A stretch of DNA of 64,000 nucleotides from Dongia deserti. Its GTDB lineage: Bacteria; Pseudomonadota; Alphaproteobacteria; Dongiales; Dongiaceae. The DNA lies in assembly GCF_003574735.1 (NCBI RefSeq), contig NZ_QORW01000003.1, positions 62,001-126,000 of the forward strand. Reading direction: 5' to 3'. Below the pieces are notes generated by a model. The model ran no database searches. It was given only the letters and a program-made list of their open reading frames with translations, and was not told where the DNA came from. Positions within the stretch are counted from its first letter, which is position 1; the number at the start of each line of letters is the position of its first letter. Position numbers and translations under genes: made by a program. This document shows, one piece after another, positions 50,338 to 58,367 of this stretch.

Positions 50338-51414
50338 TTAGTTCACGCTGAATTCCGGCTTGAAGCCGTCCGGCGCCAGCGAGGAGTTGCGATCGAAGGT
50401 CTCGATGTTCGACTTGTCGATCACATAGAGCTCCGGCCCGACATGCTTCTCGTACTCCTTGCCCTCCAGGATGCGCACGGCTTGGTCGACCGCGACGCGT
50501 GCCTGGATGACCGCGGAGTCCGTCGGCGCAGCCAGGATGCGGCCGCGCTTGATGCCTTCATAGACACCGGGCGTGAAGTAATAGGAGAGGATCTTCACCT
50601 GATCCTCCAGCCCACGGTCGCGCACCAGCTGCATCGCAGCCTCGGCGGTCACCGCCGTACCAACGATGTAGTTGACCTCCGGATGGGCGGTCAGCGCGTC
50701 CTCAAGCAAGGCGAGTTGCGCTTCCTTGCCTGTATCGCCGTATTTGGTGTCCACGACTTCGATCTCGCCTTCCTTGACCGCGGCGGTGAAGCCGGCATTG
50801 CCCGCCTCTACCCAGCCGGCGCCCGCCGGTCCGGGGAACCAGGCGACCTTGACCTTCTCGCCGCCCTTCGGGTGCAGCTTCACTAGGTATTCGCCGGCTT
50901 TGCCGCCCATCTCGCCGAAGGAGACCAGCGACTTGGCGGACAGTTTGTCCGATGACATGCCGTTGATGACGTCGATCACCGGGATCTTCTTGGCCGTGAG
51001 CTGGCCGACCAGGTTGTTGAGCCCGTCGAACGAGATCGCCCCGATGATGACCGCCTGGGCGCCGCCGGCCACGCAATTTTCGATCTGGCTGATCTGCTTG
51101 TTGAGCTCTGTGTAGCCGCCGGCCTCGAGCACCTGCATGGCCACACCCATGCGCTTGGCCTCGTCGATCGCCCCGTAGTCGACCGCCAGCCAGTAATCGT
51201 CCTTCATATGCGGGAACGACACGCAGAGCTTCCATTTCTGCGACGCCTTGTCCAAGGGCGTGTATTCCATCATGTGGCGCGGGCTTGCCATGTCGAAGGC
51301 CTTCTCCCACACCTCGATCTTATATGGAAACCAGCTGCCGGACGCGGCCAGCGCGCCGACCGATACGGTGACGAGCGCTGCGGCCGACGCCGCCAGCGTG
51401 AGCGACTTCTTCAT
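50338..51414 (-). CDS. TorT-like periplasmic binding protein of the ABC importer
   Basis: The 358-residue protein has a Sec signal (MKKSLTLAASAAALVTVSVG, cleavage near ALA-A) and then WFPYKIEVW and KWKLCVSFPHMKDDYWLAVD. That block is characteristic of TorT-family type-1 periplasmic binding proteins, best known as partners of the TMAO sensor TorS. Here it heads an RbsA/RbsC-type importer and no TMAO genes are near, so it is likely a transport receptor. GGGAGGT precedes ATG 51414. The ligand is unknown; a cyclic amide or amine handled by the downstream enzymes is a reasonable guess. Confidence 0.85.
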   Translation of the reverse strand: MKKSLTLAASAAALVTVSVGALAASGSWFPYKIEVWEKAFDMASPRHMMEYTPLDKASQKWKLCVSFPHMKDDYWLAVDYGAIDEAKRMGVAMQVLEAGGYTELNKQISQIENCVAGGAQAVIIGAISFDGLNNLVGQLTAKKIPVIDVINGMSSDKLSAKSLVSFGEMGGKAGEYLVKLHPKGGEKVKVAWFPGPAGAGWVEAGNAGFTAAVKEGEIEVVDTKYGDTGKEAQLALLEDALTAHPEVNYIVGTAVTAEAAMQLVRDRGLEDQVKILSYYFTPGVYEGIKRGRILAAPTDSAVIQARVAVDQAVRILEGKEYEKHVGPELYVIDKSNIETFDRNSSLAPDGFKPEFSVN

Positions 51415-51580
51415 CTGAAAAACCTCCCTGCGGTTTGGTCTATTCGCGGATGGCACGGACTCCCTTCCCATGCCAGGCCCTGATCCATCGCAGCGTTCGT
51501 ATGCATGCGCCGCGATCTCGCGATTGCGGCAAATCCTGATTTGTGGCCGAGTTTTGTAAAGCGCGATCTTTTGAGTTAGT

Positions 51581-51599
51581 ATTTCGGAAAATCCGAAAT
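51581..51599 (+). promoter_or_regulatory. LysR-type operator (T-N11-A palindrome)
   Basis: ATTTCGGA-AAA-TCCGAAAT is a perfect 8-bp dyad in the 201-base divergent spacer. It contains TCGGAAAATCCGA (51584-51596), a canonical T-N11-A LysR box, 17 bases before the LysR ATG at 51616. This fits autorepression and activation of the divergent ABC-Pxp cluster. Confidence 0.75.
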
Positions 51600-51615
51600 T
51601 CGAGCGGGACCAAGA

Positions 51616-52539
51616 ATGAGCTTCAATATCCGGCAGATTCGCTATTTCGTGGCGGCGGCGGAGGCGGGGAAGATCATCACGGCCGCCTCAGCTGTCGGCA
51701 TCTCGCCGTCGGCGATCACCGAAGCGATCCAGGATCTGGAGGAAAGCGTCGGCACGCGTCTCGTTACGCGCCATCGCGGCGGCATCAAGGTAACGTACGA
51801 TGGGTATGTGTTTCTGCAGCATTGCAGGAATGTTCTCTCTGCCTTGACCGCGGCAACCTTCGCCGTGGGCGCGCATCGCAAGCGGGTGGAAGGTGAGCTG
51901 ACGATCGGCGTCACGATCACCGTTGCTGGCTATTTCCTGGCTGCGCCTTTGGCGCGGTTCCGCCGCTCGTTTCCTGACGTCACGGTATCGATCCGTGAGC
52001 TCGACCGCAGCGTGATCGAGCGGCAGCTCGTGAACGGGCAGCTTGGTCTCGGCATCCTGCTGGTTTCCAATCTCAAACATGTCCAGGAATTGGCAACCGA
52101 GACACTGGCCAAGTCGCGGCGGCGCCTATGGACCTCCACCAATCATCTGCTGCTCGCGAAGCCAAAGGTGACCTTGCGCGATATCGCGAAAGAACCTTAC
52201 ATCCAGCTCACCATCGACGAGGCGGCGAAGACCACCCTCTCCTACTGGTCCAAGCACAACCTGGCGCCCAAAGTGGTGTTCCGCACGGATTCCGTGGAGG
52301 CGGTCCGCAGCCTGGTCGCGACCGGCGCCGGCGTCACCATCCTTTCCGACATGGTCTATCGGCCCTGGTCGCTGGAAGGCGACAAACTGGAATCGCGCGA
52401 AGTGAGCGCGCAGATCCCGACCATGGATGTCGGCCTCGCCTGGTCCAAAAGCGCGGAGCTACCCGCGCCGGCCCGCGCCTTCATCGAGTTCTGCCGGATG
52501 GAGTTTCTGTCGGGGAATCCGAGGTCGATGACTCTGTAG
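51616..52539 (+). CDS. LysR-family regulator of the ABC-Pxp-biotin cluster
   Basis: The 307-residue protein has an N-terminal winged helix (MSFNIRQIRYFVAAAEAGKI, then SPSAITEAIQDLEESVGTRL) and a substrate-binding domain from about residue 92. It is divergent from the importer-Pxp genes and has a perfect LysR box upstream of its own start, so it very likely senses the imported compound or a product. Its last 59 bases overlap the convergent MFS_3 gene. Confidence 0.9.
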   Translation: MSFNIRQIRYFVAAAEAGKIITAASAVGISPSAITEAIQDLEESVGTRLVTRHRGGIKVTYDGYVFLQHCRNVLSALTAATFAVGAHRKRVEGELTIGVTITVAGYFLAAPLARFRRSFPDVTVSIRELDRSVIERQLVNGQLGLGILLVSNLKHVQELATETLAKSRRRLWTSTNHLLLAKPKVTLRDIAKEPYIQLTIDEAAKTTLSYWSKHNLAPKVVFRTDSVEAVRSLVATGAGVTILSDMVYRPWSLEGDKLESREVSAQIPTMDVGLAWSKSAELPAPARAFIEFCRMEFLSGNPRSMTL

Positions 52540-54235
52540 CCGTGGATGGATCCGGCGGCAGGGCCGGATCCGTTATCGCGATCGCCGGCACTCGCTCGCG
52601 CTCCGCAGACGGCGCGGCGGCGATGTGCTCGACAGGTTGCGCTATCAGGCGACGCACCCTCGGCGGCGCATCTCCGCGATGGAAGGTCCGGGCGTGTTCC
52701 CATATCGCGCGGTCGCCGACGGTGCCGCGATACCGCTGCCGCAGATAATCCACCCAGCTGGGATACTGGAATCGCTCGACCCACAGCTCCGGATCCGTGA
52801 CATCGACCATGAGGGACCAGCGGCGGGCGCCGTTGCGCTGGCGTGCCTGCGCGAGCTTGCGCATAGCGTTCGCAAAGTGTGGCGCATCGGCAAGGGCAAC
52901 GAGATACTCAATCGTCACCACGACCTGCCCGGCGCGATGGGGAATCGCCTGATTCAAGGTCGGCGTGGTATCGGGCGCGCGCGGATCGAGATCCTCGCCG
53001 CTTCCACTCGGGACGGGCCAGACACGCGAAAGCAACATCGACGCAACCAGCACGCCACCCGCCGCCGCAAGGCTGAAGACAAGACCGAAATGGTGTGCGG
53101 CAAGGCCCCACAGCCAGCTGCCAAGCGCCATGCCGCCGAAGGTGGCGGTCTGATAGATCGCAACGGACCGTCCGACCACCCAGCGCGGCACCGACAATTG
53201 CACCGAGATGTTGAAAGTGGACAGCGCCAGCACCCAGCCGGCGCCGCCCAGCACCATGGCGAACATCGTGATCGGCAGGGTCGTGCTGAAGGCCGCGAGA
53301 ATGCTACCGACGGCAAAGGATAATGTAGCGACCGTCACGATATGCCCGCTCCCGAAGCGGGCGCGCAACCGAGTGCTCGACAGGGCGCTCAGCACCGCGC
53401 CCACGCCGAAGGCGCCGAGCAACAAGCCGTAGGTTGAGGGGCCGCCCTTGATCAAGTCGCGCGCGATCAGCGGCATCAGCGCCCAGATGCTGCTGGCGGC
53501 CAAGCCGAAAACCGTCGCGCGGATGAGCACGCTGCGGATCGTGGGCGAGAGTGCGACGTATCGCAGGCCCGCCATCATAGCGGCGGGGATCGTCTCGGGT
53601 GGGAATAGTCTTCGCTCCACCGGCCGCTTCCAGGAGAACAGCACCGCGATCAGGCCGATGTAGCTGATGCTGTTGATGAGAAACGCCGCCTGTGATCCGA
53701 ATGTGGCCACGATCAGTCCGCCGATCGCCGGACCCACCGTGCGTGCGAGATTGAAACCGAGGCTGTTGAGCGCGACGGCGGCAGGCAGCTCGGTGCGCGG
53801 CACCACCTCGCCGACGGAAGATTGCCACGCCGGCCCGTAGATCGCATTGCCACAGCCAACCAGGAAGGTGAAGGTCAGCAGCAGCCAGGGCGTCATGACT
53901 CCGGCGAAAGTGAATGCCGTCAGCAGTGCCGAGACAACCAGGGCCAATATCTGTGCCGCCAGCATCAAAGCACGCCGGTCGAAAACGTCGGCTGCCGCGC
54001 CCGCAGCGAGGCAGAACAGCATGTAGGGCAGAACGGTCGAAGCCTGAACCAATGCGACGACATCCGCCGTCGGCGAGAGCGAAGTCATCAGCCACGACGC
54101 GCCGACCGATTGGATCAGGCCGCCGAAGTTGGAGAACAGGCTGGCAAGCCACAGCGCCAGAAAGATGTGATACTTGAATGGCGTGAGGGGCGACGCCCGT
54201 GCAGTCATGGGGCGCGCCGGCGTGGACTCATTCAT
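52481..54235 (-). CDS. MFS_3-type exporter (transmembrane secretion effector family)
   Basis: 584 residues: about 12 membrane helices (about 20-410) of the EntS-like MFS_3 (PF05977) family, then a cytoplasmic ferredoxin-like/monooxygenase-like domain VVVTIEYLVALADAPHFANA continuing to WVDYLRQRYRGTVGDRAIWE (about 430-530) that is standard for this family. A Ser/Thr/Pro-rich tail (about 545-584) is partly encoded antisense to the LysR 3' end. Members export siderophores or drugs. No siderophore genes are nearby. The substrate is unknown. Confidence 0.86.
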   Translation of the reverse strand: MNESTPARPMTARASPLTPFKYHIFLALWLASLFSNFGGLIQSVGASWLMTSLSPTADVVALVQASTVLPYMLFCLAAGAAADVFDRRALMLAAQILALVVSALLTAFTFAGVMTPWLLLTFTFLVGCGNAIYGPAWQSSVGEVVPRTELPAAVALNSLGFNLARTVGPAIGGLIVATFGSQAAFLINSISYIGLIAVLFSWKRPVERRLFPPETIPAAMMAGLRYVALSPTIRSVLIRATVFGLAASSIWALMPLIARDLIKGGPSTYGLLLGAFGVGAVLSALSSTRLRARFGSGHIVTVATLSFAVGSILAAFSTTLPITMFAMVLGGAGWVLALSTFNISVQLSVPRWVVGRSVAIYQTATFGGMALGSWLWGLAAHHFGLVFSLAAAGGVLVASMLLSRVWPVPSGSGEDLDPRAPDTTPTLNQAIPHRAGQVVVTIEYLVALADAPHFANAMRKLAQARQRNGARRWSLMVDVTDPELWVERFQYPSWVDYLRQRYRGTVGDRAIWEHARTFHRGDAPPRVRRLIAQPVEHIAAAPSAERERVPAIAITDPALPPDPSTATESSTSDSPTETPSGRTR

Positions 54236-54353
54236 GACTATCGATGTGGTCGTCGGTACTGTGATCGGGCCCGGACAAAGAGTCGCGTTCGTGCCGGGTC
54301 ACGGGATTGTTGCACAGATCTCAGGCTCGCGAACACCGGCAATAGCGGGGTGA

Positions 54354-54391
54354 GGCAAAAACCCCCTCTCCCGCTATGGAGAAGGGGGCTC
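54354..54391 (-). terminator. Intrinsic terminator of the type I secretion operon
   Basis: Read on the minus strand: GCCCCCTTCTCC, loop ATAGCG, GGAGAGGGGG (one bulged base), then TTTTTGCC. It lies 24 bases after the HlyD stop and ends the exporter-adaptor transcript. Confidence 0.82.
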
Positions 54392-54414
54392 GTTACGATC
54401 CTAGACGGGAAGCC

Positions 54415-55935
54415 TCAGCGCTCGCGCATGCTCTCGGAAACGTTGCGGACCAGCGGGGACAGCAGGAAGGAGATGAGACGGCGCTCGCCGGTCTGGATCT
54501 CGGCGGTGACGGCCATGCCAGGTGTCAGAGCGACCTTCCCGTTCTCTGTCATCATCCAGTCCTGGGACAGGGCGACGCGCGCGATATAGACCGGACCCGA
54601 CTCGCCGTCGGACGCGATGGCATCTCCGCGATTCGGATCGCCAGCCCGACCGCCCTTGTCATTGGCCGGGCGGTTGACGGCGTCACGGGTGACGTCCAGC
54701 ACCTTGCCTTCAATCAGGCCGTAGAGCGTGAAATTGAAAGCCTCTACCTTCACACGCACCGTCTGACCGGCGCGGATGAAACCGACGTCCTTGTTCTGGA
54801 CGGCGGCCTCGACCACCAGGCTGGCTTCGGCGGGCACGATAGTCAGCAGCGATTCGGCGGGGGTCACGACACCGCCGATCGTATGGACGGCTAGCTGCTG
54901 GACCGTGCCGTCGATGGGCGCGCGGAGGACGCCCTGGCGCAGGCGCTGCTCGGCCTTGGCCAGTTCCGCTTCCAGTTCGCTCGCCTGCGTACGCACCTTG
55001 TCGAGCTCGGCCAGGATCTGCATCTGATATTGCGTCGCCTCTGCCGCGCGCTGCTCGCGGAGGGCACGCTGAGCCGCCTCGGCCACTTCCTTGCGGTGAG
55101 CGACGACACCGACGTCGTGCTTCTGCTCGATCAGCTTCTGATTGATCTGGTACCAATCGAGCTTGCTGCCGACCATCTGATCGCGCATCTGGCGCATAAG
55201 CTTTTCTTGGTCAGCCAGCATGGGCAGCGAGGCTTGCAACTTCTCGACCATCGCCGCCGCCTCGGCCGCCTCGGCCTGCTTGGCCTGGATCTGCTGATCG
55301 AGATCGGCCAGCTTGGCATTCTCGTTCGCCGCGTGCGCGCGCATCGCGGCCAGAGTGAGCGCGAGATCCTCCGGCTTGGCATCCGCAGGCGGAGCCACGA
55401 GGTCCGGTTGGCGGCCCTCACCTGGCGTGCCAGGCAAAGTCGCAGCCAGTCCGCGCAAGCGCGCAAGATTGAGGTTGGCCTGCAGCAGGTCGCGCGCGAA
55501 GCGATCGCGATCGGCCAGGGCCTGCGTGGAATTGAGCTCGATCAGGACATCGCCCGCCTTCACGTTGTCACCGTCCGCAACATGAATGGCGGTGACGATG
55601 CCGGTATCGGCCGGTTGAACGACCTTGGTTTTGCCCTGTGGAACGATGCGGCCGGATGCAGTCGCGACGATATCGACCTTGCCGATGCAGGCCCAGGCGA
55701 TTGCGATGATCGCAACCAGGATGATGGTCAAGCCGATCGCGCGGCCGACTGGCGAGGGCGGCGTGTCGACGATCTCCAGCGCGGCCGGCAGGAACTCGCG
55801 CTCATCCCGCGTGCGGCGCGGCAGGCGCAGCACCTTGGCGCTGGTCTTTTCCGATACCGATTCCTGCGAATCGTTAGCCGGAAGACTGCCATCCGGAACG
55901 GACGGCAGGTTGCGGGCGGCGTTGTCACGCTGCAT
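54415..55935 (-). CDS. Type I secretion membrane-fusion protein, HlyD family
   Basis: Periplasmic adaptor linking the ABC exporter to a TolC-type outer-membrane duct. The 506-residue protein has a cytoplasmic N-terminus, one membrane helix (about 65-85, AIGLTIILVAIIAIAWACIG), a lipoyl-type half-motif (IVPQGKTKVVQPADTGIVTA), a long coiled coil (about 150-330) and a C-terminal beta barrel with PIDGTVQQLAVHTIGGVV and the terminal VTAEIQTGERRLISFLLSPL. It overlaps the exporter gene by 11 bases. No TolC gene is in the window. Confidence 0.94.
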   Translation of the reverse strand: MQRDNAARNLPSVPDGSLPANDSQESVSEKTSAKVLRLPRRTRDEREFLPAALEIVDTPPSPVGRAIGLTIILVAIIAIAWACIGKVDIVATASGRIVPQGKTKVVQPADTGIVTAIHVADGDNVKAGDVLIELNSTQALADRDRFARDLLQANLNLARLRGLAATLPGTPGEGRQPDLVAPPADAKPEDLALTLAAMRAHAANENAKLADLDQQIQAKQAEAAEAAAMVEKLQASLPMLADQEKLMRQMRDQMVGSKLDWYQINQKLIEQKHDVGVVAHRKEVAEAAQRALREQRAAEATQYQMQILAELDKVRTQASELEAELAKAEQRLRQGVLRAPIDGTVQQLAVHTIGGVVTPAESLLTIVPAEASLVVEAAVQNKDVGFIRAGQTVRVKVEAFNFTLYGLIEGKVLDVTRDAVNRPANDKGGRAGDPNRGDAIASDGESGPVYIARVALSQDWMMTENGKVALTPGMAVTAEIQTGERRLISFLLSPLVRNVSESMRER

Positions 55936-58078
55936 CGATCACCTCGCCAGTCTGGACGCGATGCAGCAGAGCGTAACGCCCGCCGCTGCGGATCAAATCC
56001 TCGTGCTTGCCGTCCTCGACAATGCGGCCCTGCTCGATGGTGATGATGCGGTCACAAGTGCGGACGGTCGACAGGCGGTGCGCGATGATCAAGACAGTGC
56101 GACCCTTGCAGATATGGCGCATGTTGCGCTGGATCGCCTGCTCGGATTCGAGATCGAGGGCGCTGGTCGCTTCGTCAAAAATGAGGATGCGCGGGTTGGT
56201 CACCAGCGCGCGCGCGATGGCGATGCGCTGGCGCTGCCCACCCGACAGAGTGCCACCGCGTTCCCCGATCACCGTGTCATAGCCTTCAGGCAGTTGCAGG
56301 ATGAAATCGTGCGCCCCGGCAAGCTTGGCCGCGGCCACCACCTGGTCCAGCGGCATGCCGGGATCGGCGAGCGCGATGTTCTCTCGCACTGTGCGATTGA
56401 ACAGCACGTTCTCCTGCAGCACGACGCCGATCTGCCGCCGCAGCCAGGAAGCATCCACCATGGCGAGGTCAATGCCGTCGACCAGCACGCGGCCGGATTC
56501 GGGCACATAGAGCCGCTGCACCAGCTTTGCCACGGTCGACTTGCCGGAACCGGAGGAGCCAACAATGCCGACCACCTGCCCCGCCGGGAACTCGATGTTG
56601 ACGCCGCAAAGCACTTCGGGTCCGTCCAGGCGGTAGCGGAACTTCACGTGGTCGAAGCGGATCGCGCCCTTGATGGTGGGCAACGCACCACGGCCGGGCG
56701 TCGCGGCGGGCTCCGGCGGGGTGTTGAGAATGTCGCCCAGGCGCTGGATCGACTGGCGCACCTGGTGGAAGTCCTGCCACACCTGGGCAAGCCGCAGGAC
56801 CGGCTGGGACACGCGGCTTGCCAACATGTTGAAGGCGACCAGCGCGCCCACGGTCATGTCGCCGCTGATCACGGCCTTGGCGCCGAAATAGAGGATGCCG
56901 GCGGTCGCCAGCTTGGAGACCAGCTGGATCGATTGGCTGGCGTAGTTGCCGAGATTGGCGACGCGGAACGAGGAACCGACATAGCCCGCCAGCTGCTCTT
57001 CCCAGCGGCGCTGCATCTGCGGCTCTACCGCCATGGATTTCAGCGTCTCGATGCCGGTGACCGTCTCCACCAGGAACGCCTGGTTCTCTGCACCGCGCTG
57101 AAACTTCTCCTCCACCCGCGCGCGGAACAACGGCGTCAGAGCGAGGCTGATACCGGCATAGAGCGGCAGCGAGGCCAGCACGATGAACGTCAACCACCAG
57201 CTGTACCAGGCCATGACCGCCAGGAAGACGATGGTGAAGAAGAGATCGATCACCAGAGTCAGGCTGGAGCCGGTGATGAACTGGCGGATGTTCTCCAACT
57301 CACGCACGCGCGCAACCGAATCACCGACGCGGCGCGCGCCGAAGTAGGCCAGCGGCAGAGCGACGAGATGGCGGAACAAGCGGGCGCCGAGCTCCACGTC
57401 GATGCGGTTGGTGGTATGCGAGAAGACATAGGTGCGTAGGGCACCGAGCACGGTTTCGAAGATCGAGACCGTGACCAAGCCGATCAACAGGACGTCCAAG
57501 GTGGTCATGCCGCGATGGACCAGCACCTTGTCCACCACGACCTGGAAGAACAAGGGCGTGACCAGTGCGAAGATCTGCAGGAAGAAGGAGGCGAGCAACA
57601 CCTGGCTCAACAGGTTGCGGTATTTGTAGATCGCCCGCATGAACCAGGAGATGTCGAACTGCCGGCCGAAGTCCGACAAGGTCGCCCGGCGCGTAATATA
57701 GATCAGGCTGCCGTCCCAGACGGCTTCGAAGGCGTTCCTGTCCAGCACTTCGGCGGCGCCCCCGGTGCCACGATGGACAAGCACCTTGTCCTCGTTGCTG
57801 CGACCGAGAATGAAAAAGCTGCCGTCTTTCGCCCCGGCCAAGGCCGGCAAGGGCGCGGCCGCGAGGCGCTCGTATGACGTGGTCGAGCGCCTGGCCTTCA
57901 GATCCTGCCGGCGCGCCAAGCGCACGATATCGTCGGCGCCGATCGCCTCCGAACTCGGCAATTCGCGGCCGAGCGCCTCGGCGCCCATGGCGATGCCGTG
58001 AAAGCGGAACAGAGTCGCGAGGCAGCTGAGGGTTCGCTGTCGGACATCAGCCGCACTGGAGACGAGTTGATCGGCCAT
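55925..58078 (-). CDS. Type I secretion ABC exporter, HlyB-like with degenerate C39 domain
   Basis: Inner-membrane ABC transporter that drives RTX export. The 717-residue protein has an N-terminal C39-like domain (about 1-130) in which the catalytic Cys and His positions of C39 peptidases are not Cys/His (RTLSCLATLFRFHG and KDGSFFILG), as in HlyB. A six-helix membrane domain (about 160-440) and an ATPase domain follow, with GSSGSGKST, LSGGQRQRIAIARAL and LIFDEATSALD. ATG 58078 is taken as start; GTG 58114 is an in-frame alternative, and neither has a clear ribosome binding site. It is coupled to the HlyD gene and downstream of two RTX genes. Confidence 0.93.
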   Translation of the reverse strand: MADQLVSSAADVRQRTLSCLATLFRFHGIAMGAEALGRELPSSEAIGADDIVRLARRQDLKARRSTTSYERLAAAPLPALAGAKDGSFFILGRSNEDKVLVHRGTGGAAEVLDRNAFEAVWDGSLIYITRRATLSDFGRQFDISWFMRAIYKYRNLLSQVLLASFFLQIFALVTPLFFQVVVDKVLVHRGMTTLDVLLIGLVTVSIFETVLGALRTYVFSHTTNRIDVELGARLFRHLVALPLAYFGARRVGDSVARVRELENIRQFITGSSLTLVIDLFFTIVFLAVMAWYSWWLTFIVLASLPLYAGISLALTPLFRARVEEKFQRGAENQAFLVETVTGIETLKSMAVEPQMQRRWEEQLAGYVGSSFRVANLGNYASQSIQLVSKLATAGILYFGAKAVISGDMTVGALVAFNMLASRVSQPVLRLAQVWQDFHQVRQSIQRLGDILNTPPEPAATPGRGALPTIKGAIRFDHVKFRYRLDGPEVLCGVNIEFPAGQVVGIVGSSGSGKSTVAKLVQRLYVPESGRVLVDGIDLAMVDASWLRRQIGVVLQENVLFNRTVRENIALADPGMPLDQVVAAAKLAGAHDFILQLPEGYDTVIGERGGTLSGGQRQRIAIARALVTNPRILIFDEATSALDLESEQAIQRNMRHICKGRTVLIIAHRLSTVRTCDRIITIEQGRIVEDGKHEDLIRSGGRYALLHRVQTGEVIDAA

Positions 58079-58211
58079 GGCTGCGTTGGATTCGTTAACC
58101 AAGCTTATGGACACCGGAGGAATATCGCTGCGATAGTTGACTGAACCATTAATCTTCGCCGGCTTTTTCCGACAACTTCGCCCTATTTGGAGAGCGAGCG
58201 ATCAACGGACA

Positions 58212-58254
58212 TCTGACAAAGGTGATACGGACCCGTCTGCAAAAGTGATACGGA
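58212..58254. mobile_element. Degraded element end with two direct repeats
   Basis: Two near-identical direct repeats, TCTGACAAAGGTGATACGGA (58212-58231) and TCTGCAAAAGTGATACGGA (58236-58254), lie in the 290-base gap between exporter and RTX gene. Multiple short repeats near an end are typical of IS21-like and related transposon termini. No transposase frame of credible length remains, so this would be a relic. Regulatory repeats are the alternative. Confidence 0.4.
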
Positions 58255-58367
58255 ATCCGCCTGGTGGAAGACGACGAGGTTGAGGCGCCGGTTTGCCGAT
58301 TGGCGGCGGTCGCCGCCTGACCGCGTGCCCATAGGGCTTGCTGTCAGGCGGCCATCCTTGCCGAGCC

